Below, one piece after another: positions 33,912 through 48,900 of a stretch of 64,000 bases of DNA; the first letter of the stretch is position 1, and every line of letters starts with the position of its first letter. This DNA is from Flectonema sp. DT1601 (lineage: Eukaryota > Euglenozoa > Diplonemea > Diplonemida > Diplonemidae), in contig OZ025851.1 of NCBI GenBank assembly GCA_964019425.1, positions 434,001 through 498,000 of the forward strand, given 5' to 3'. The translations under genes were made by a program, and so were the position numbers. The notes beneath the pieces are model-generated. The model had not been told where the DNA came from. It worked only from the letters and a program-made list of their open reading frames with translations, and made no database searches.

Positions 33912-36900
33912 TGGTTGTAGCAACTTTTATTTTATGCTTTTCTAATGTCCCAAAGTTGGTTTATTTTACTTTTTTTTTCTGCAAGGGAACAGTCCAAAGC
34001 ATAAGTCCGAACAGCCCTAAGGCCAGTGAACGCACTGATTGTTAGGTATTGTATTCCAGGGAAAGTTTGGTTTGTATACTTTATTTTTATTTTATTTTAT
34101 TTAATTTGTTAAAAGAAAACAGGTAACTTTACATGAGCATCGGCTCGAACGGCTCTGGCGAAGCGAGTGAACGAGTCTGATTGCTGAGTATTGTATTCTG
34201 TTTTCTTGTTCTTTTTTTAATTTATTTCAAACAGGGCAACAGGGGGAAAGTTTGGTTTGTATCCCCTGGGTGTTTAGCGTCACCTGTTGAGGTGTAATGT
34301 ATTCTGTTTACTTCTATCCCTTTGTTTTTTTTTTTTTTTTTTTTTATTTCAAACAGGACAGCAGGGGGAAAGTTTGTTTCGTACCCCCCGGGTGCTTAGC
34401 GTCACCCTCCATGCGATGCTTGCGCAGGGAGAGCCAAGGGTCGAGAACCCTGGAGATTACCTTTGTTTTTTCTTTTTGTGACTGGATTGCAGTGGCGCAA
34501 CCCATCACCCCACCTGTTGGTATCTTTTTATTTTTTTTTATTTAAAGAAAAAAGCAGGCTAAGTCGCCTGAGCTGGCATCGCCAGAATATTTAACTTCAC
34601 ATGGCAATGTCAGCTCGTGAAGGGATCCAGTTGGATCAAAGGTTTTCTCCCCCCCACTCTATTTATCGTCATTGGTGCGCACCTTCGAACAGGAAGGCCA
34701 ACACTGACGGAATTTTTTACTTCTCTTCCCAGGGTTGAACCTTGGGAAAAAAACAAACAATAAACACAGTGTAGACAAACACCCGCCGGACATCTGCAGA
34801 GCAGCGATCGATGTCGATGTCTTCGTTGTCGAACTTCCTGGCGTTTATGTTTTTGTTTTTAACAACAGCACAACACCAACTAACAGGTTTGTCCCATTGC
34901 CCGTTCTTTCTTGTTTCCCTTTGCCGCCGGAAGAACGAAGGTCGACGGAGGTCCGAAGCATTGCTTGCGATGATGTTCCGGTATGTGTTGCGTCTCTGTT
35001 ATTTGTTTGTTTCAACTCAATTGGTTCATCTCAGGTTTTAGAAGTCTTCGTCCTGTTCGTTGGGAAGGGCCTGAATCAAAAGTTCACTGCCCCTATTCCT
35101 CTCCCAAGTTTCTTATTCAGCTTGCCACATGACTGTGTGACATTATTGCTACATTGTAGCTCCCCTACAAAAACCTTATTTTTTGCAGTTGTCTTTTGGT
35201 TGTAGCAACTTTTATTTTATGCTTTTCTAATGTCCCAAAGTTGGTTTATTTTACTTTTTTTTTCTGCAAGGGAACAGTCCAAAGCATAAGTCCGAACAGC
35301 CCTAAGGCCAGTGAACGCACTGATTGTTAGGTATTGTATTCCAGGGAAAGTTTGGTTTGTATACTTTATTTTTATTTTATTTTATTTAATTTGTTAAAAG
35401 AAAACAGGTAACTTTACATGAGCATCGGCTCGAACGGCTCTGGCGAAGCGAGTGAACGAGTCTGATTGCTGAGTATTGTATTCTGTTTTCTTGTTCTTTT
35501 TTTAATTTATTTCAAACAGGGCAACAGGGGGAAAGTTTGGTTTGTATCCCCTGGGTGTTTAGCGTCACCTGTTGAGGTGAGTTGAATTACCAGGTGAGAT
35601 TTGGACAGTTAGCTTTTGGCTAAGGCCCTCCCTGAAGAGCAAGAACAGAAAAACTACTCACACCTGAAGAAAACATACACAAAGAACACACTGTAAGCTG
35701 TGTGTGTATTTTGTGTTTGTCACAACAGGAGAGAAAAGAAAGAATGTCAAGGTTGGTCACCTTGCCTATCAACGCACAACATTGGTGGTCTCTGTATTCT
35801 GTTTACTTCTATCCCTTTGTTTTTTTTTTTTTTTTTTTTTATTTCAAACAGGACAGCAGGGGGAAAGTTTGTTTCGTACCCCCCGGGTGCTTAGCGTCAC
35901 CCTCCATGCGATGCTTGCGCAGGGAGAGCCAAGGGTCGAGAACCCTGGAGATTACCTTTGTTTTTTCTTTTTGTGACTGGATTGCAGTGGCGCAACCCAT
36001 CACCCCACCTGTTGGTATCTTTTTATTTTTTTTTATTTAAAGAAAAAAGCAGGCTAAGTCGCCTGAGCTGGCATCGCCAGAATATTTAACTTCACATGGC
36101 AATGTCAGCTCGTGAAGGGATCCAGTTGGATCAAAGGTTTTCTCCCCCCCACTCTATTTATCGTCATTGGTGCGCACCTTCGAACAGGAAGGCCAACACT
36201 GACGGAATTTTTTACTTCTCTTCCCAGGGTTGAACCTTGGGAAAAAAACAAACAATAAACACAGTGTAGACAAACACCCGCCGGACATCTGCAGAGCAGC
36301 GATCGATGTCGATGTCTTCGTTGTCGAACTTCCTGGCGTTTATGTTTTTGTTTTTAACAACAGCACAACACCAACTAACAGGTTTGTCCCATTGCCCGTT
36401 CTTTCTTGTTTCCCTTTGCCGCCGGAAGAACGAAGGTCGACGGAGGTCCGAAGCATTGCTTGCGATGATGTTCCGGTATGTGTTGCGTCTCTGTTATTTG
36501 TTTGTTTCAACTCAATTGGTTCATCTCAGGTTTTAGAAGTCTTCGTCCTGTTCGTTGGGAAGGGCCTGAATCAAAAGTTCACTGCCCCTATTCCTCTCCC
36601 AAGTTTCTTATTCAGCTTGCCACATGACTGTGTGACATTATTGCTACATTGTAGCTCCCCTACAAAAACCTTATTTTTTGCAGTTGTCTTTTGGTTGTAG
36701 CAACTTTTATTTTATGCTTTTCTAATGTCCCAAAGTTGGTTTATTTTACTTTTTTTTTCTGCAAGGGAACAGTCCAAAGCATAAGTCCGAACAGCCCTAA
36801 GGCCAGTGAACGCACTGATTGTTAGGTATTGTATTCCAGGGAAAGTTTGGTTTGTATACTTTATTTTTATTTTATTTTATTTAATTTGTTAAAAGAAAAC

Positions 36901-39900
36901 AGGTAACTTTACATGAGCATCGGCTCGAACGGCTCTGGCGAAGCGAGTGAACGAGTCTGATTGCTGAGTATTGTATTCTGTTTTCTTGTTCTTTTTTTAA
37001 TTTATTTCAAACAGGGCAACAGGGGGAAAGTTTGGTTTGTATCCCCTGGGTGTTTAGCGTCACCTGTTGAGGTGTAATGTATTCTGTTTACTTCTATCCC
37101 TTTGTTTTTTTTTTTTTTTTTTTTTATTTCAAACAGGACAGCAGGGGGAAAGTTTGTTTCGTACCCCCCGGGTGCTTAGCGTCACCCTCCATGCGATGCT
37201 TGCGCAGGGAGAGCCAAGGGTCGAGAACCCTGGAGATTACCTTTGTTTTTTCTTTTTGTGACTGGATTGCAGTGGCGCAACCCATCACCCCACCTGTTGG
37301 TATCTTTTTATTTTTTTTTATTTAAAGAAAAAAGCAGGCTAAGTCGCCTGAGCTGGCATCGCCAGAATATTTAACTTCACATGGCAATGTCAGCTCGTGA
37401 AGGGATCCAGTTGGATCAAAGGTTTTCTCCCCCCCACTCTATTTATCGTCATTGGTGCGCACCTTCGAACAGGAAGGCCAACACTGACGGAATTTTTTAC
37501 TTCTCTTCCCAGGGTTGAACCTTGGGAAAAAAACAAACAATAAACACAGTGTAGACAAACACCCGCCGGACATCTGCAGAGCAGCGATCGATGTCGATGT
37601 CTTCGTTGTCGAACTTCCTGGCGTTTATGTTTTTGTTTTTAACAACAGCACAACACCAACTAACAGGTTTGTCCCATTGCCCGTTCTTTCTTGTTTCCCT
37701 TTGCCGCCGGAAGAACGAAGGTCGACGGAGGTCCGAAGCATTGCTTGCGATGATGTTCCGGTATGTGTTGCGTCTCTGTTATTTGTTTGTTTCAACTCAA
37801 TTGGTTCATCTCAGGTTTTAGAAGTCTTCGTCCTGTTCGTTGGGAAGGGCCTGAATCAAAAGTTCACTGCCCCTATTCCTCTCCCAAGTTTCTTATTCAG
37901 CTTGCCACATGACTGTGTGACATTATTGCTACATTGTAGCTCCCCTACAAAAACCTTATTTTTTGCAGTTGTCTTTTGGTTGTAGCAACTTTTATTTTAT
38001 GCTTTTCTAATGTCCCAAAGTTGGTTTATTTTACTTTTTTTTTCTGCAAGGGAACAGTCCAAAGCATAAGTCCGAACAGCCCTAAGGCCAGTGAACGCAC
38101 TGATTGTTAGGTATTGTATTCCAGGGAAAGTTTGGTTTGTATACTTTATTTTTATTTTATTTTATTTAATTTGTTAAAAGAAAACAGGTAACTTTACATG
38201 AGCATCGGCTCGAACGGCTCTGGCGAAGCGAGTGAACGAGTCTGATTGCTGAGTATTGTATTCTGTTTTCTTGTTCTTTTTTTAATTTATTTCAAACAGG
38301 GCAACAGGGGGAAAGTTTGGTTTGTATCCCCTGGGTGTTTAGCGTCACCTGTTGAGGTGAGTTGAATTACCAGGTGAGATTTGGACAGTTAGCTTTTGGC
38401 TAAGGCCCTCCCTGAAGAGCAAGAACAGAAAAACTACTCACACCTGAAGAAAACATACACAAAGAACACACTGTAAGCTGTGTGTGTATTTTGTGTTTGT
38501 CACAACAGGAGAGAAAAGAAAGAATGTCAAGGTTGGTCACCTTGCCTATCAACGCACAACATTGGTGGTCTCTGTATTCTGTTTACTTCTATCCCTTTGT
38601 TTTTTTTTTTTTTTTTTTTTATTTCAAACAGGACAGCAGGGGGAAAGTTTGTTTCGTACCCCCCGGGTGCTTAGCGTCACCCTCCATGCGATGCTTGCGC
38701 AGGGAGAGCCAAGGGTCGAGAACCCTGGAGATTACCTTTGTTTTTTCTTTTTGTGACTGGATTGCAGTGGCGCAACCCATCACCCCACCTGTTGGTATCT
38801 TTTTATTTTTTTTTATTTAAAGAAAAAAGCAGGCTAAGTCGCCTGAGCTGGCATCGCCAGAATATTTAACTTCACATGGCAATGTCAGCTCGTGAAGGGA
38901 TCCAGTTGGATCAAAGGTTTTCTCCCCCCCACTCTATTTATCGTCATTGGTGCGCACCTTCGAACAGGAAGGCCAACACTGACGGAATTTTTTACTTCTC
39001 TTCCCAGGGTTGAACCTTGGGAAAAAAACAAACAATAAACACAGTGTAGACAAACACCCGCCGGACATCTGCAGAGCAGCGATCGATGTCGATGTCTTCG
39101 TTGTCGAACTTCCTGGCGTTTATGTTTTTGTTTTTAACAACAGCACAACACCAACTAACAGGTTTGTCCCATTGCCCGTTCTTTCTTGTTTCCCTTTGCC
39201 GCCGGAAGAACGAAGGTCGACGGAGGTCCGAAGCATTGCTTGCGATGATGTTCCGGTATGTGTTGCGTCTCTGTTATTTGTTTGTTTCAACTCAATTGGT
39301 TCATCTCAGGTTTTAGAAGTCTTCGTCCTGTTCGTTGGGAAGGGCCTGAATCAAAAGTTCACTGCCCCTATTCCTCTCCCAAGTTTCTTATTCAGCTTGC
39401 CACATGACTGTGTGACATTATTGCTACATTGTAGCTCCCCTACAAAAACCTTATTTTTTGCAGTTGTCTTTTGGTTGTAGCAACTTTTATTTTATGCTTT
39501 TCTAATGTCCCAAAGTTGGTTTATTTTACTTTTTTTTTCTGCAAGGGAACAGTCCAAAGCATAAGTCCGAACAGCCCTAAGGCCAGTGAACGCACTGATT
39601 GTTAGGTATTGTATTCCAGGGAAAGTTTGGTTTGTATACTTTATTTTTATTTTATTTTATTTAATTTGTTAAAAGAAAACAGGTAACTTTACATGAGCAT
39701 CGGCTCGAACGGCTCTGGCGAAGCGAGTGAACGAGTCTGATTGCTGAGTATTGTATTCTGTTTTCTTGTTCTTTTTTTAATTTATTTCAAACAGGGCAAC
39801 AGGGGGAAAGTTTGGTTTGTATCCCCTGGGTGTTTAGCGTCACCTGTTGAGGTGTAATGTATTCTGTTTACTTCTATCCCTTTGTTTTTTTTTTTTTTTT

Positions 39901-42900
39901 TTTTTATTTCAAACAGGACAGCAGGGGGAAAGTTTGTTTCGTACCCCCCGGGTGCTTAGCGTCACCCTCCATGCGATGCTTGCGCAGGGAGAGCCAAGGG
40001 TCGAGAACCCTGGAGATTACCTTTGTTTTTTCTTTTTGTGACTGGATTGCAGTGGCGCAACCCATCACCCCACCTGTTGGTATCTTTTTATTTTTTTTTA
40101 TTTAAAGAAAAAAGCAGGCTAAGTCGCCTGAGCTGGCATCGCCAGAATATTTAACTTCACATGGCAATGTCAGCTCGTGAAGGGATCCAGTTGGATCAAA
40201 GGTTTTCTCCCCCCCACTCTATTTATCGTCATTGGTGCGCACCTTCGAACAGGAAGGCCAACACTGACGGAATTTTTTACTTCTCTTCCCAGGGTTGAAC
40301 CTTGGGAAAAAAACAAACAATAAACACAGTGTAGACAAACACCCGCCGGACATCTGCAGAGCAGCGATCGATGTCGATGTCTTCGTTGTCGAACTTCCTG
40401 GCGTTTATGTTTTTGTTTTTAACAACAGCACAACACCAACTAACAGGTTTGTCCCATTGCCCGTTCTTTCTTGTTTCCCTTTGCCGCCGGAAGAACGAAG
40501 GTCGACGGAGGTCCGAAGCATTGCTTGCGATGATGTTCCGGTATGTGTTGCGTCTCTGTTATTTGTTTGTTTCAACTCAATTGGTTCATCTCAGGTTTTA
40601 GAAGTCTTCGTCCTGTTCGTTGGGAAGGGCCTGAATCAAAAGTTCACTGCCCCTATTCCTCTCCCAAGTTTCTTATTCAGCTTGCCACATGACTGTGTGA
40701 CATTATTGCTACATTGTAGCTCCCCTACAAAAACCTTATTTTTTGCAGTTGTCTTTTGGTTGTAGCAACTTTTATTTTATGCTTTTCTAATGTCCCAAAG
40801 TTGGTTTATTTTACTTTTTTTTTCTGCAAGGGAACAGTCCAAAGCATAAGTCCGAACAGCCCTAAGGCCAGTGAACGCACTGATTGTTAGGTATTGTATT
40901 CCAGGGAAAGTTTGGTTTGTATACTTTATTTTTATTTTATTTTATTTAATTTGTTAAAAGAAAACAGGTAACTTTACATGAGCATCGGCTCGAACGGCTC
41001 TGGCGAAGCGAGTGAACGAGTCTGATTGCTGAGTATTGTATTCTGTTTTCTTGTTCTTTTTTTAATTTATTTCAAACAGGGCAACAGGGGGAAAGTTTGG
41101 TTTGTATCCCCTGGGTGTTTAGCGTCACCTGTTGAGGTGAGTTGAATTACCAGGTGAGATTTGGACAGTTAGCTTTTGGCTAAGGCCCTCCCTGAAGAGC
41201 AAGAACAGAAAAACTACTCACACCTGAAGAAAACATACACAAAGAACACACTGTAAGCTGTGTGTGTATTTTGTGTTTGTCACAACAGGAGAGAAAAGAA
41301 AGAATGTCAAGGTTGGTCACCTTGCCTATCAACGCACAACATTGGTGGTCTCTGTATTCTGTTTACTTCTATCCCTTTGTTTTTTTTTTTTTTTTTTTTT
41401 ATTTCAAACAGGACAGCAGGGGGAAAGTTTGTTTCGTACCCCCCGGGTGCTTAGCGTCACCCTCCATGCGATGCTTGCGCAGGGAGAGCCAAGGGTCGAG
41501 AACCCTGGAGATTACCTTTGTTTTTTCTTTTTGTGACTGGATTGCAGTGGCGCAACCCATCACCCCACCTGTTGGTATCTTTTTATTTTTTTTTATTTAA
41601 AGAAAAAAGCAGGCTAAGTCGCCTGAGCTGGCATCGCCAGAATATTTAACTTCACATGGCAATGTCAGCTCGTGAAGGGATCCAGTTGGATCAAAGGTTT
41701 TCTCCCCCCCACTCTATTTATCGTCATTGGTGCGCACCTTCGAACAGGAAGGCCAACACTGACGGAATTTTTTACTTCTCTTCCCAGGGTTGAACCTTGG
41801 GAAAAAAACAAACAATAAACACAGTGTAGACAAACACCCGCCGGACATCTGCAGAGCAGCGATCGATGTCGATGTCTTCGTTGTCGAACTTCCTGGCGTT
41901 TATGTTTTTGTTTTTAACAACAGCACAACACCAACTAACAGGTTTGTCCCATTGCCCGTTCTTTCTTGTTTCCCTTTGCCGCCGGAAGAACGAAGGTCGA
42001 CGGAGGTCCGAAGCATTGCTTGCGATGATGTTCCGGTATGTGTTGCGTCTCTGTTATTTGTTTGTTTCAACTCAATTGGTTCATCTCAGGTTTTAGAAGT
42101 CTTCGTCCTGTTCGTTGGGAAGGGCCTGAATCAAAAGTTCACTGCCCCTATTCCTCTCCCAAGTTTCTTATTCAGCTTGCCACATGACTGTGTGACATTA
42201 TTGCTACATTGTAGCTCCCCTACAAAAACCTTATTTTTTGCAGTTGTCTTTTGGTTGTAGCAACTTTTATTTTATGCTTTTCTAATGTCCCAAAGTTGGT
42301 TTATTTTACTTTTTTTTTCTGCAAGGGAACAGTCCAAAGCATAAGTCCGAACAGCCCTAAGGCCAGTGAACGCACTGATTGTTAGGTATTGTATTCCAGG
42401 GAAAGTTTGGTTTGTATACTTTATTTTTATTTTATTTTATTTAATTTGTTAAAAGAAAACAGGTAACTTTACATGAGCATCGGCTCGAACGGCTCTGGCG
42501 AAGCGAGTGAACGAGTCTGATTGCTGAGTATTGTATTCTGTTTTCTTGTTCTTTTTTTAATTTATTTCAAACAGGGCAACAGGGGGAAAGTTTGGTTTGT
42601 ATCCCCTGGGTGTTTAGCGTCACCTGTTGAGGTGTAATGTATTCTGTTTACTTCTATCCCTTTGTTTTTTTTTTTTTTTTTTTTTATTTCAAACAGGACA
42701 GCAGGGGGAAAGTTTGTTTCGTACCCCCCGGGTGCTTAGCGTCACCCTCCATGCGATGCTTGCGCAGGGAGAGCCAAGGGTCGAGAACCCTGGAGATTAC
42801 CTTTGTTTTTTCTTTTTGTGACTGGATTGCAGTGGCGCAACCCATCACCCCACCTGTTGGTATCTTTTTATTTTTTTTTATTTAAAGAAAAAAGCAGGCT

Positions 42901-45900
42901 AAGTCGCCTGAGCTGGCATCGCCAGAATATTTAACTTCACATGGCAATGTCAGCTCGTGAAGGGATCCAGTTGGATCAAAGGTTTTCTCCCCCCCACTCT
43001 ATTTATCGTCATTGGTGCGCACCTTCGAACAGGAAGGCCAACACTGACGGAATTTTTTACTTCTCTTCCCAGGGTTGAACCTTGGGAAAAAAACAAACAA
43101 TAAACACAGTGTAGACAAACACCCGCCGGACATCTGCAGAGCAGCGATCGATGTCGATGTCTTCGTTGTCGAACTTCCTGGCGTTTATGTTTTTGTTTTT
43201 AACAACAGCACAACACCAACTAACAGGTTTGTCCCATTGCCCGTTCTTTCTTGTTTCCCTTTGCCGCCGGAAGAACGAAGGTCGACGGAGGTCCGAAGCA
43301 TTGCTTGCGATGATGTTCCGGTATGTGTTGCGTCTCTGTTATTTGTTTGTTTCAACTCAATTGGTTCATCTCAGGTTTTAGAAGTCTTCGTCCTGTTCGT
43401 TGGGAAGGGCCTGAATCAAAAGTTCACTGCCCCTATTCCTCTCCCAAGTTTCTTATTCAGCTTGCCACATGACTGTGTGACATTATTGCTACATTGTAGC
43501 TCCCCTACAAAAACCTTATTTTTTGCAGTTGTCTTTTGGTTGTAGCAACTTTTATTTTATGCTTTTCTAATGTCCCAAAGTTGGTTTATTTTACTTTTTT
43601 TTTCTGCAAGGGAACAGTCCAAAGCATAAGTCCGAACAGCCCTAAGGCCAGTGAACGCACTGATTGTTAGGTATTGTATTCCAGGGAAAGTTTGGTTTGT
43701 ATACTTTATTTTTATTTTATTTTATTTAATTTGTTAAAAGAAAACAGGTAACTTTACATGAGCATCGGCTCGAACGGCTCTGGCGAAGCGAGTGAACGAG
43801 TCTGATTGCTGAGTATTGTATTCTGTTTTCTTGTTCTTTTTTTAATTTATTTCAAACAGGGCAACAGGGGGAAAGTTTGGTTTGTATCCCCTGGGTGTTT
43901 AGCGTCACCTGTTGAGGTGAGTTGAATTACCAGGTGAGATTTGGACAGTTAGCTTTTGGCTAAGGCCCTCCCTGAAGAGCAAGAACAGAAAAACTACTCA
44001 CACCTGAAGAAAACATACACAAAGAACACACTGTAAGCTGTGTGTGTATTTTGTGTTTGTCACAACAGGAGAGAAAAGAAAGAATGTCAAGGTTGGTCAC
44101 CTTGCCTATCAACGCACAACATTGGTGGTCTCTGTATTCTGTTTACTTCTATCCCTTTGTTTTTTTTTTTTTTTTTTTTTATTTCAAACAGGACAGCAGG
44201 GGGAAAGTTTGTTTCGTACCCCCCGGGTGCTTAGCGTCACCCTCCATGCGATGCTTGCGCAGGGAGAGCCAAGGGTCGAGAACCCTGGAGATTACCTTTG
44301 TTTTTTCTTTTTGTGACTGGATTGCAGTGGCGCAACCCATCACCCCACCTGTTGGTATCTTTTTATTTTTTTTTATTTAAAGAAAAAAGCAGGCTAAGTC
44401 GCCTGAGCTGGCATCGCCAGAATATTTAACTTCACATGGCAATGTCAGCTCGTGAAGGGATCCAGTTGGATCAAAGGTTTTCTCCCCCCCACTCTATTTA
44501 TCGTCATTGGTGCGCACCTTCGAACAGGAAGGCCAACACTGACGGAATTTTTTACTTCTCTTCCCAGGGTTGAACCTTGGGAAAAAAACAAACAATAAAC
44601 ACAGTGTAGACAAACACCCGCCGGACATCTGCAGAGCAGCGATCGATGTCGATGTCTTCGTTGTCGAACTTCCTGGCGTTTATGTTTTTGTTTTTAACAA
44701 CAGCACAACACCAACTAACAGGTTTGTCCCATTGCCCGTTCTTTCTTGTTTCCCTTTGCCGCCGGAAGAACGAAGGTCGACGGAGGTCCGAAGCATTGCT
44801 TGCGATGATGTTCCGGTATGTGTTGCGTCTCTGTTATTTGTTTGTTTCAACTCAATTGGTTCATCTCAGGTTTTAGAAGTCTTCGTCCTGTTCGTTGGGA
44901 AGGGCCTGAATCAAAAGTTCACTGCCCCTATTCCTCTCCCAAGTTTCTTATTCAGCTTGCCACATGACTGTGTGACATTATTGCTACATTGTAGCTCCCC
45001 TACAAAAACCTTATTTTTTGCAGTTGTCTTTTGGTTGTAGCAACTTTTATTTTATGCTTTTCTAATGTCCCAAAGTTGGTTTATTTTACTTTTTTTTTCT
45101 GCAAGGGAACAGTCCAAAGCATAAGTCCGAACAGCCCTAAGGCCAGTGAACGCACTGATTGTTAGGTATTGTATTCCAGGGAAAGTTTGGTTTGTATACT
45201 TTATTTTTATTTTATTTTATTTAATTTGTTAAAAGAAAACAGGTAACTTTACATGAGCATCGGCTCGAACGGCTCTGGCGAAGCGAGTGAACGAGTCTGA
45301 TTGCTGAGTATTGTATTCTGTTTTCTTGTTCTTTTTTTAATTTATTTCAAACAGGGCAACAGGGGGAAAGTTTGGTTTGTATCCCCTGGGTGTTTAGCGT
45401 CACCTGTTGAGGTGTAATGTATTCTGTTTACTTCTATCCCTTTGTTTTTTTTTTTTTTTTTTTTTATTTCAAACAGGACAGCAGGGGGAAAGTTTGTTTC
45501 GTACCCCCCGGGTGCTTAGCGTCACCCTCCATGCGATGCTTGCGCAGGGAGAGCCAAGGGTCGAGAACCCTGGAGATTACCTTTGTTTTTTCTTTTTGTG
45601 ACTGGATTGCAGTGGCGCAACCCATCACCCCACCTGTTGGTATCTTTTTATTTTTTTTTATTTAAAGAAAAAAGCAGGCTAAGTCGCCTGAGCTGGCATC
45701 GCCAGAATATTTAACTTCACATGGCAATGTCAGCTCGTGAAGGGATCCAGTTGGATCAAAGGTTTTCTCCCCCCCACTCTATTTATCGTCATTGGTGCGC
45801 ACCTTCGAACAGGAAGGCCAACACTGACGGAATTTTTTACTTCTCTTCCCAGGGTTGAACCTTGGGAAAAAAACAAACAATAAACACAGTGTAGACAAAC

Positions 45901-48900
45901 ACCCGCCGGACATCTGCAGAGCAGCGATCGATGTCGATGTCTTCGTTGTCGAACTTCCTGGCGTTTATGTTTTTGTTTTTAACAACAGCACAACACCAAC
46001 TAACAGGTTTGTCCCATTGCCCGTTCTTTCTTGTTTCCCTTTGCCGCCGGAAGAACGAAGGTCGACGGAGGTCCGAAGCATTGCTTGCGATGATGTTCCG
46101 GTATGTGTTGCGTCTCTGTTATTTGTTTGTTTCAACTCAATTGGTTCATCTCAGGTTTTAGAAGTCTTCGTCCTGTTCGTTGGGAAGGGCCTGAATCAAA
46201 AGTTCACTGCCCCTATTCCTCTCCCAAGTTTCTTATTCAGCTTGCCACATGACTGTGTGACATTATTGCTACATTGTAGCTCCCCTACAAAAACCTTATT
46301 TTTTGCAGTTGTCTTTTGGTTGTAGCAACTTTTATTTTATGCTTTTCTAATGTCCCAAAGTTGGTTTATTTTACTTTTTTTTTCTGCAAGGGAACAGTCC
46401 AAAGCATAAGTCCGAACAGCCCTAAGGCCAGTGAACGCACTGATTGTTAGGTATTGTATTCCAGGGAAAGTTTGGTTTGTATACTTTATTTTTATTTTAT
46501 TTTATTTAATTTGTTAAAAGAAAACAGGTAACTTTACATGAGCATCGGCTCGAACGGCTCTGGCGAAGCGAGTGAACGAGTCTGATTGCTGAGTATTGTA
46601 TTCTGTTTTCTTGTTCTTTTTTTAATTTATTTCAAACAGGGCAACAGGGGGAAAGTTTGGTTTGTATCCCCTGGGTGTTTAGCGTCACCTGTTGAGGTGA
46701 GTTGAATTACCAGGTGAGATTTGGACAGTTAGCTTTTGGCTAAGGCCCTCCCTGAAGAGCAAGAACAGAAAAACTACTCACACCTGAAGAAAACATACAC
46801 AAAGAACACACTGTAAGCTGTGTGTGTATTTTGTGTTTGTCACAACAGGAGAGAAAAGAAAGAATGTCAAGGTTGGTCACCTTGCCTATCAACGCACAAC
46901 ATTGGTGGTCTCTGTATTCTGTTTACTTCTATCCCTTTGTTTTTTTTTTTTTTTTTTTTTATTTCAAACAGGACAGCAGGGGGAAAGTTTGTTTCGTACC
47001 CCCCGGGTGCTTAGCGTCACCCTCCATGCGATGCTTGCGCAGGGAGAGCCAAGGGTCGAGAACCCTGGAGATTACCTTTGTTTTTTCTTTTTGTGACTGG
47101 ATTGCAGTGGCGCAACCCATCACCCCACCTGTTGGTATCTTTTTATTTTTTTTTATTTAAAGAAAAAAGCAGGCTAAGTCGCCTGAGCTGGCATCGCCAG
47201 AATATTTAACTTCACATGGCAATGTCAGCTCGTGAAGGGATCCAGTTGGATCAAAGGTTTTCTCCCCCCCACTCTATTTATCGTCATTGGTGCGCACCTT
47301 CGAACAGGAAGGCCAACACTGACGGAATTTTTTACTTCTCTTCCCAGGGTTGAACCTTGGGAAAAAAACAAACAATAAACACAGTGTAGACAAACACCCG
47401 CCGGACATCTGCAGAGCAGCGATCGATGTCGATGTCTTCGTTGTCGAACTTCCTGGCGTTTATGTTTTTGTTTTTAACAACAGCACAACACCAACTAACA
47501 GGTTTGTCCCATTGCCCGTTCTTTCTTGTTTCCCTTTGCCGCCGGAAGAACGAAGGTCGACGGAGGTCCGAAGCATTGCTTGCGATGATGTTCCGGTATG
47601 TGTTGCGTCTCTGTTATTTGTTTGTTTCAACTCAATTGGTTCATCTCAGGTTTTAGAAGTCTTCGTCCTGTTCGTTGGGAAGGGCCTGAATCAAAAGTTC
47701 ACTGCCCCTATTCCTCTCCCAAGTTTCTTATTCAGCTTGCCACATGACTGTGTGACATTATTGCTACATTGTAGCTCCCCTACAAAAACCTTATTTTTTG
47801 CAGTTGTCTTTTGGTTGTAGCAACTTTTATTTTATGCTTTTCTAATGTCCCAAAGTTGGTTTATTTTACTTTTTTTTTCTGCAAGGGAACAGTCCAAAGC
47901 ATAAGTCCGAACAGCCCTAAGGCCAGTGAACGCACTGATTGTTAGGTATTGTATTCCAGGGAAAGTTTGGTTTGTATACTTTATTTTTATTTTATTTTAT
48001 TTAATTTGTTAAAAGAAAACAGGTAACTTTACATGAGCATCGGCTCGAACGGCTCTGGCGAAGCGAGTGAACGAGTCTGATTGCTGAGTATTGTATTCTG
48101 TTTTCTTGTTCTTTTTTTAATTTATTTCAAACAGGGCAACAGGGGGAAAGTTTGGTTTGTATCCCCTGGGTGTTTAGCGTCACCTGTTGAGGTGAGTTGA
48201 ATTACCAGGTGAGATTTGGACAGTTAGCTTTTGGCTAAGGCCCTCCCTGAAGAGCAAGAACAGAAAAACTACTCACACCTGAAGAAAACATACACAAAGA
48301 ACACACTGTAAGCTGTGTGTGTATTTTGTGTTTGTCACAACAGGAGAGAAAAGAAAGAATGTCAAGGTTGGTCACCTTGCCTATCAACGCACAACATTGG
48401 TGGTCTCTGTATTCTGTTTACTTCTATCCCTTTGTTTTTTTTTTTTTTTTTTTTTATTTCAAACAGGACAGCAGGGGGAAAGTTTGTTTCGTACCCCCCG
48501 GGTGCTTAGCGTCACCCTCCATGCGATGCTTGCGCAGGGAGAGCCAAGGGTCGAGAACCCTGGAGATTACCTTTGTTTTTTCTTTTTGTGACTGGATTGC
48601 AGTGGCGCAACCCATCACCCCACCTGTTGGTATCTTTTTATTTTTTTTTATTTAAAGAAAAAAGCAGGCTAAGTCGCCTGAGCTGGCATCGCCAGAATAT
48701 TTAACTTCACATGGCAATGTCAGCTCGTGAAGGGATCCAGTTGGATCAAAGGTTTTCTCCCCCCCACTCTATTTATCGTCATTGGTGCGCACCTTCGAAC
48801 AGGAAGGCCAACACTGACGGAATTTTTTACTTCTCTTCCCAGGGTTGAACCTTGGGAAAAAAACAAACAATAAACACAGTGTAGACAAACACCCGCCGGA

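Noticed and set aside
35702-36040. 112-, 90-, 82- and 64-codon plus-strand frames with Phe runs, repeated through the 34-50 kb array
   Set aside because: They read across T-runs and SINE-like modules in several phases at once; the Phe runs come from poly-T. No coding support.
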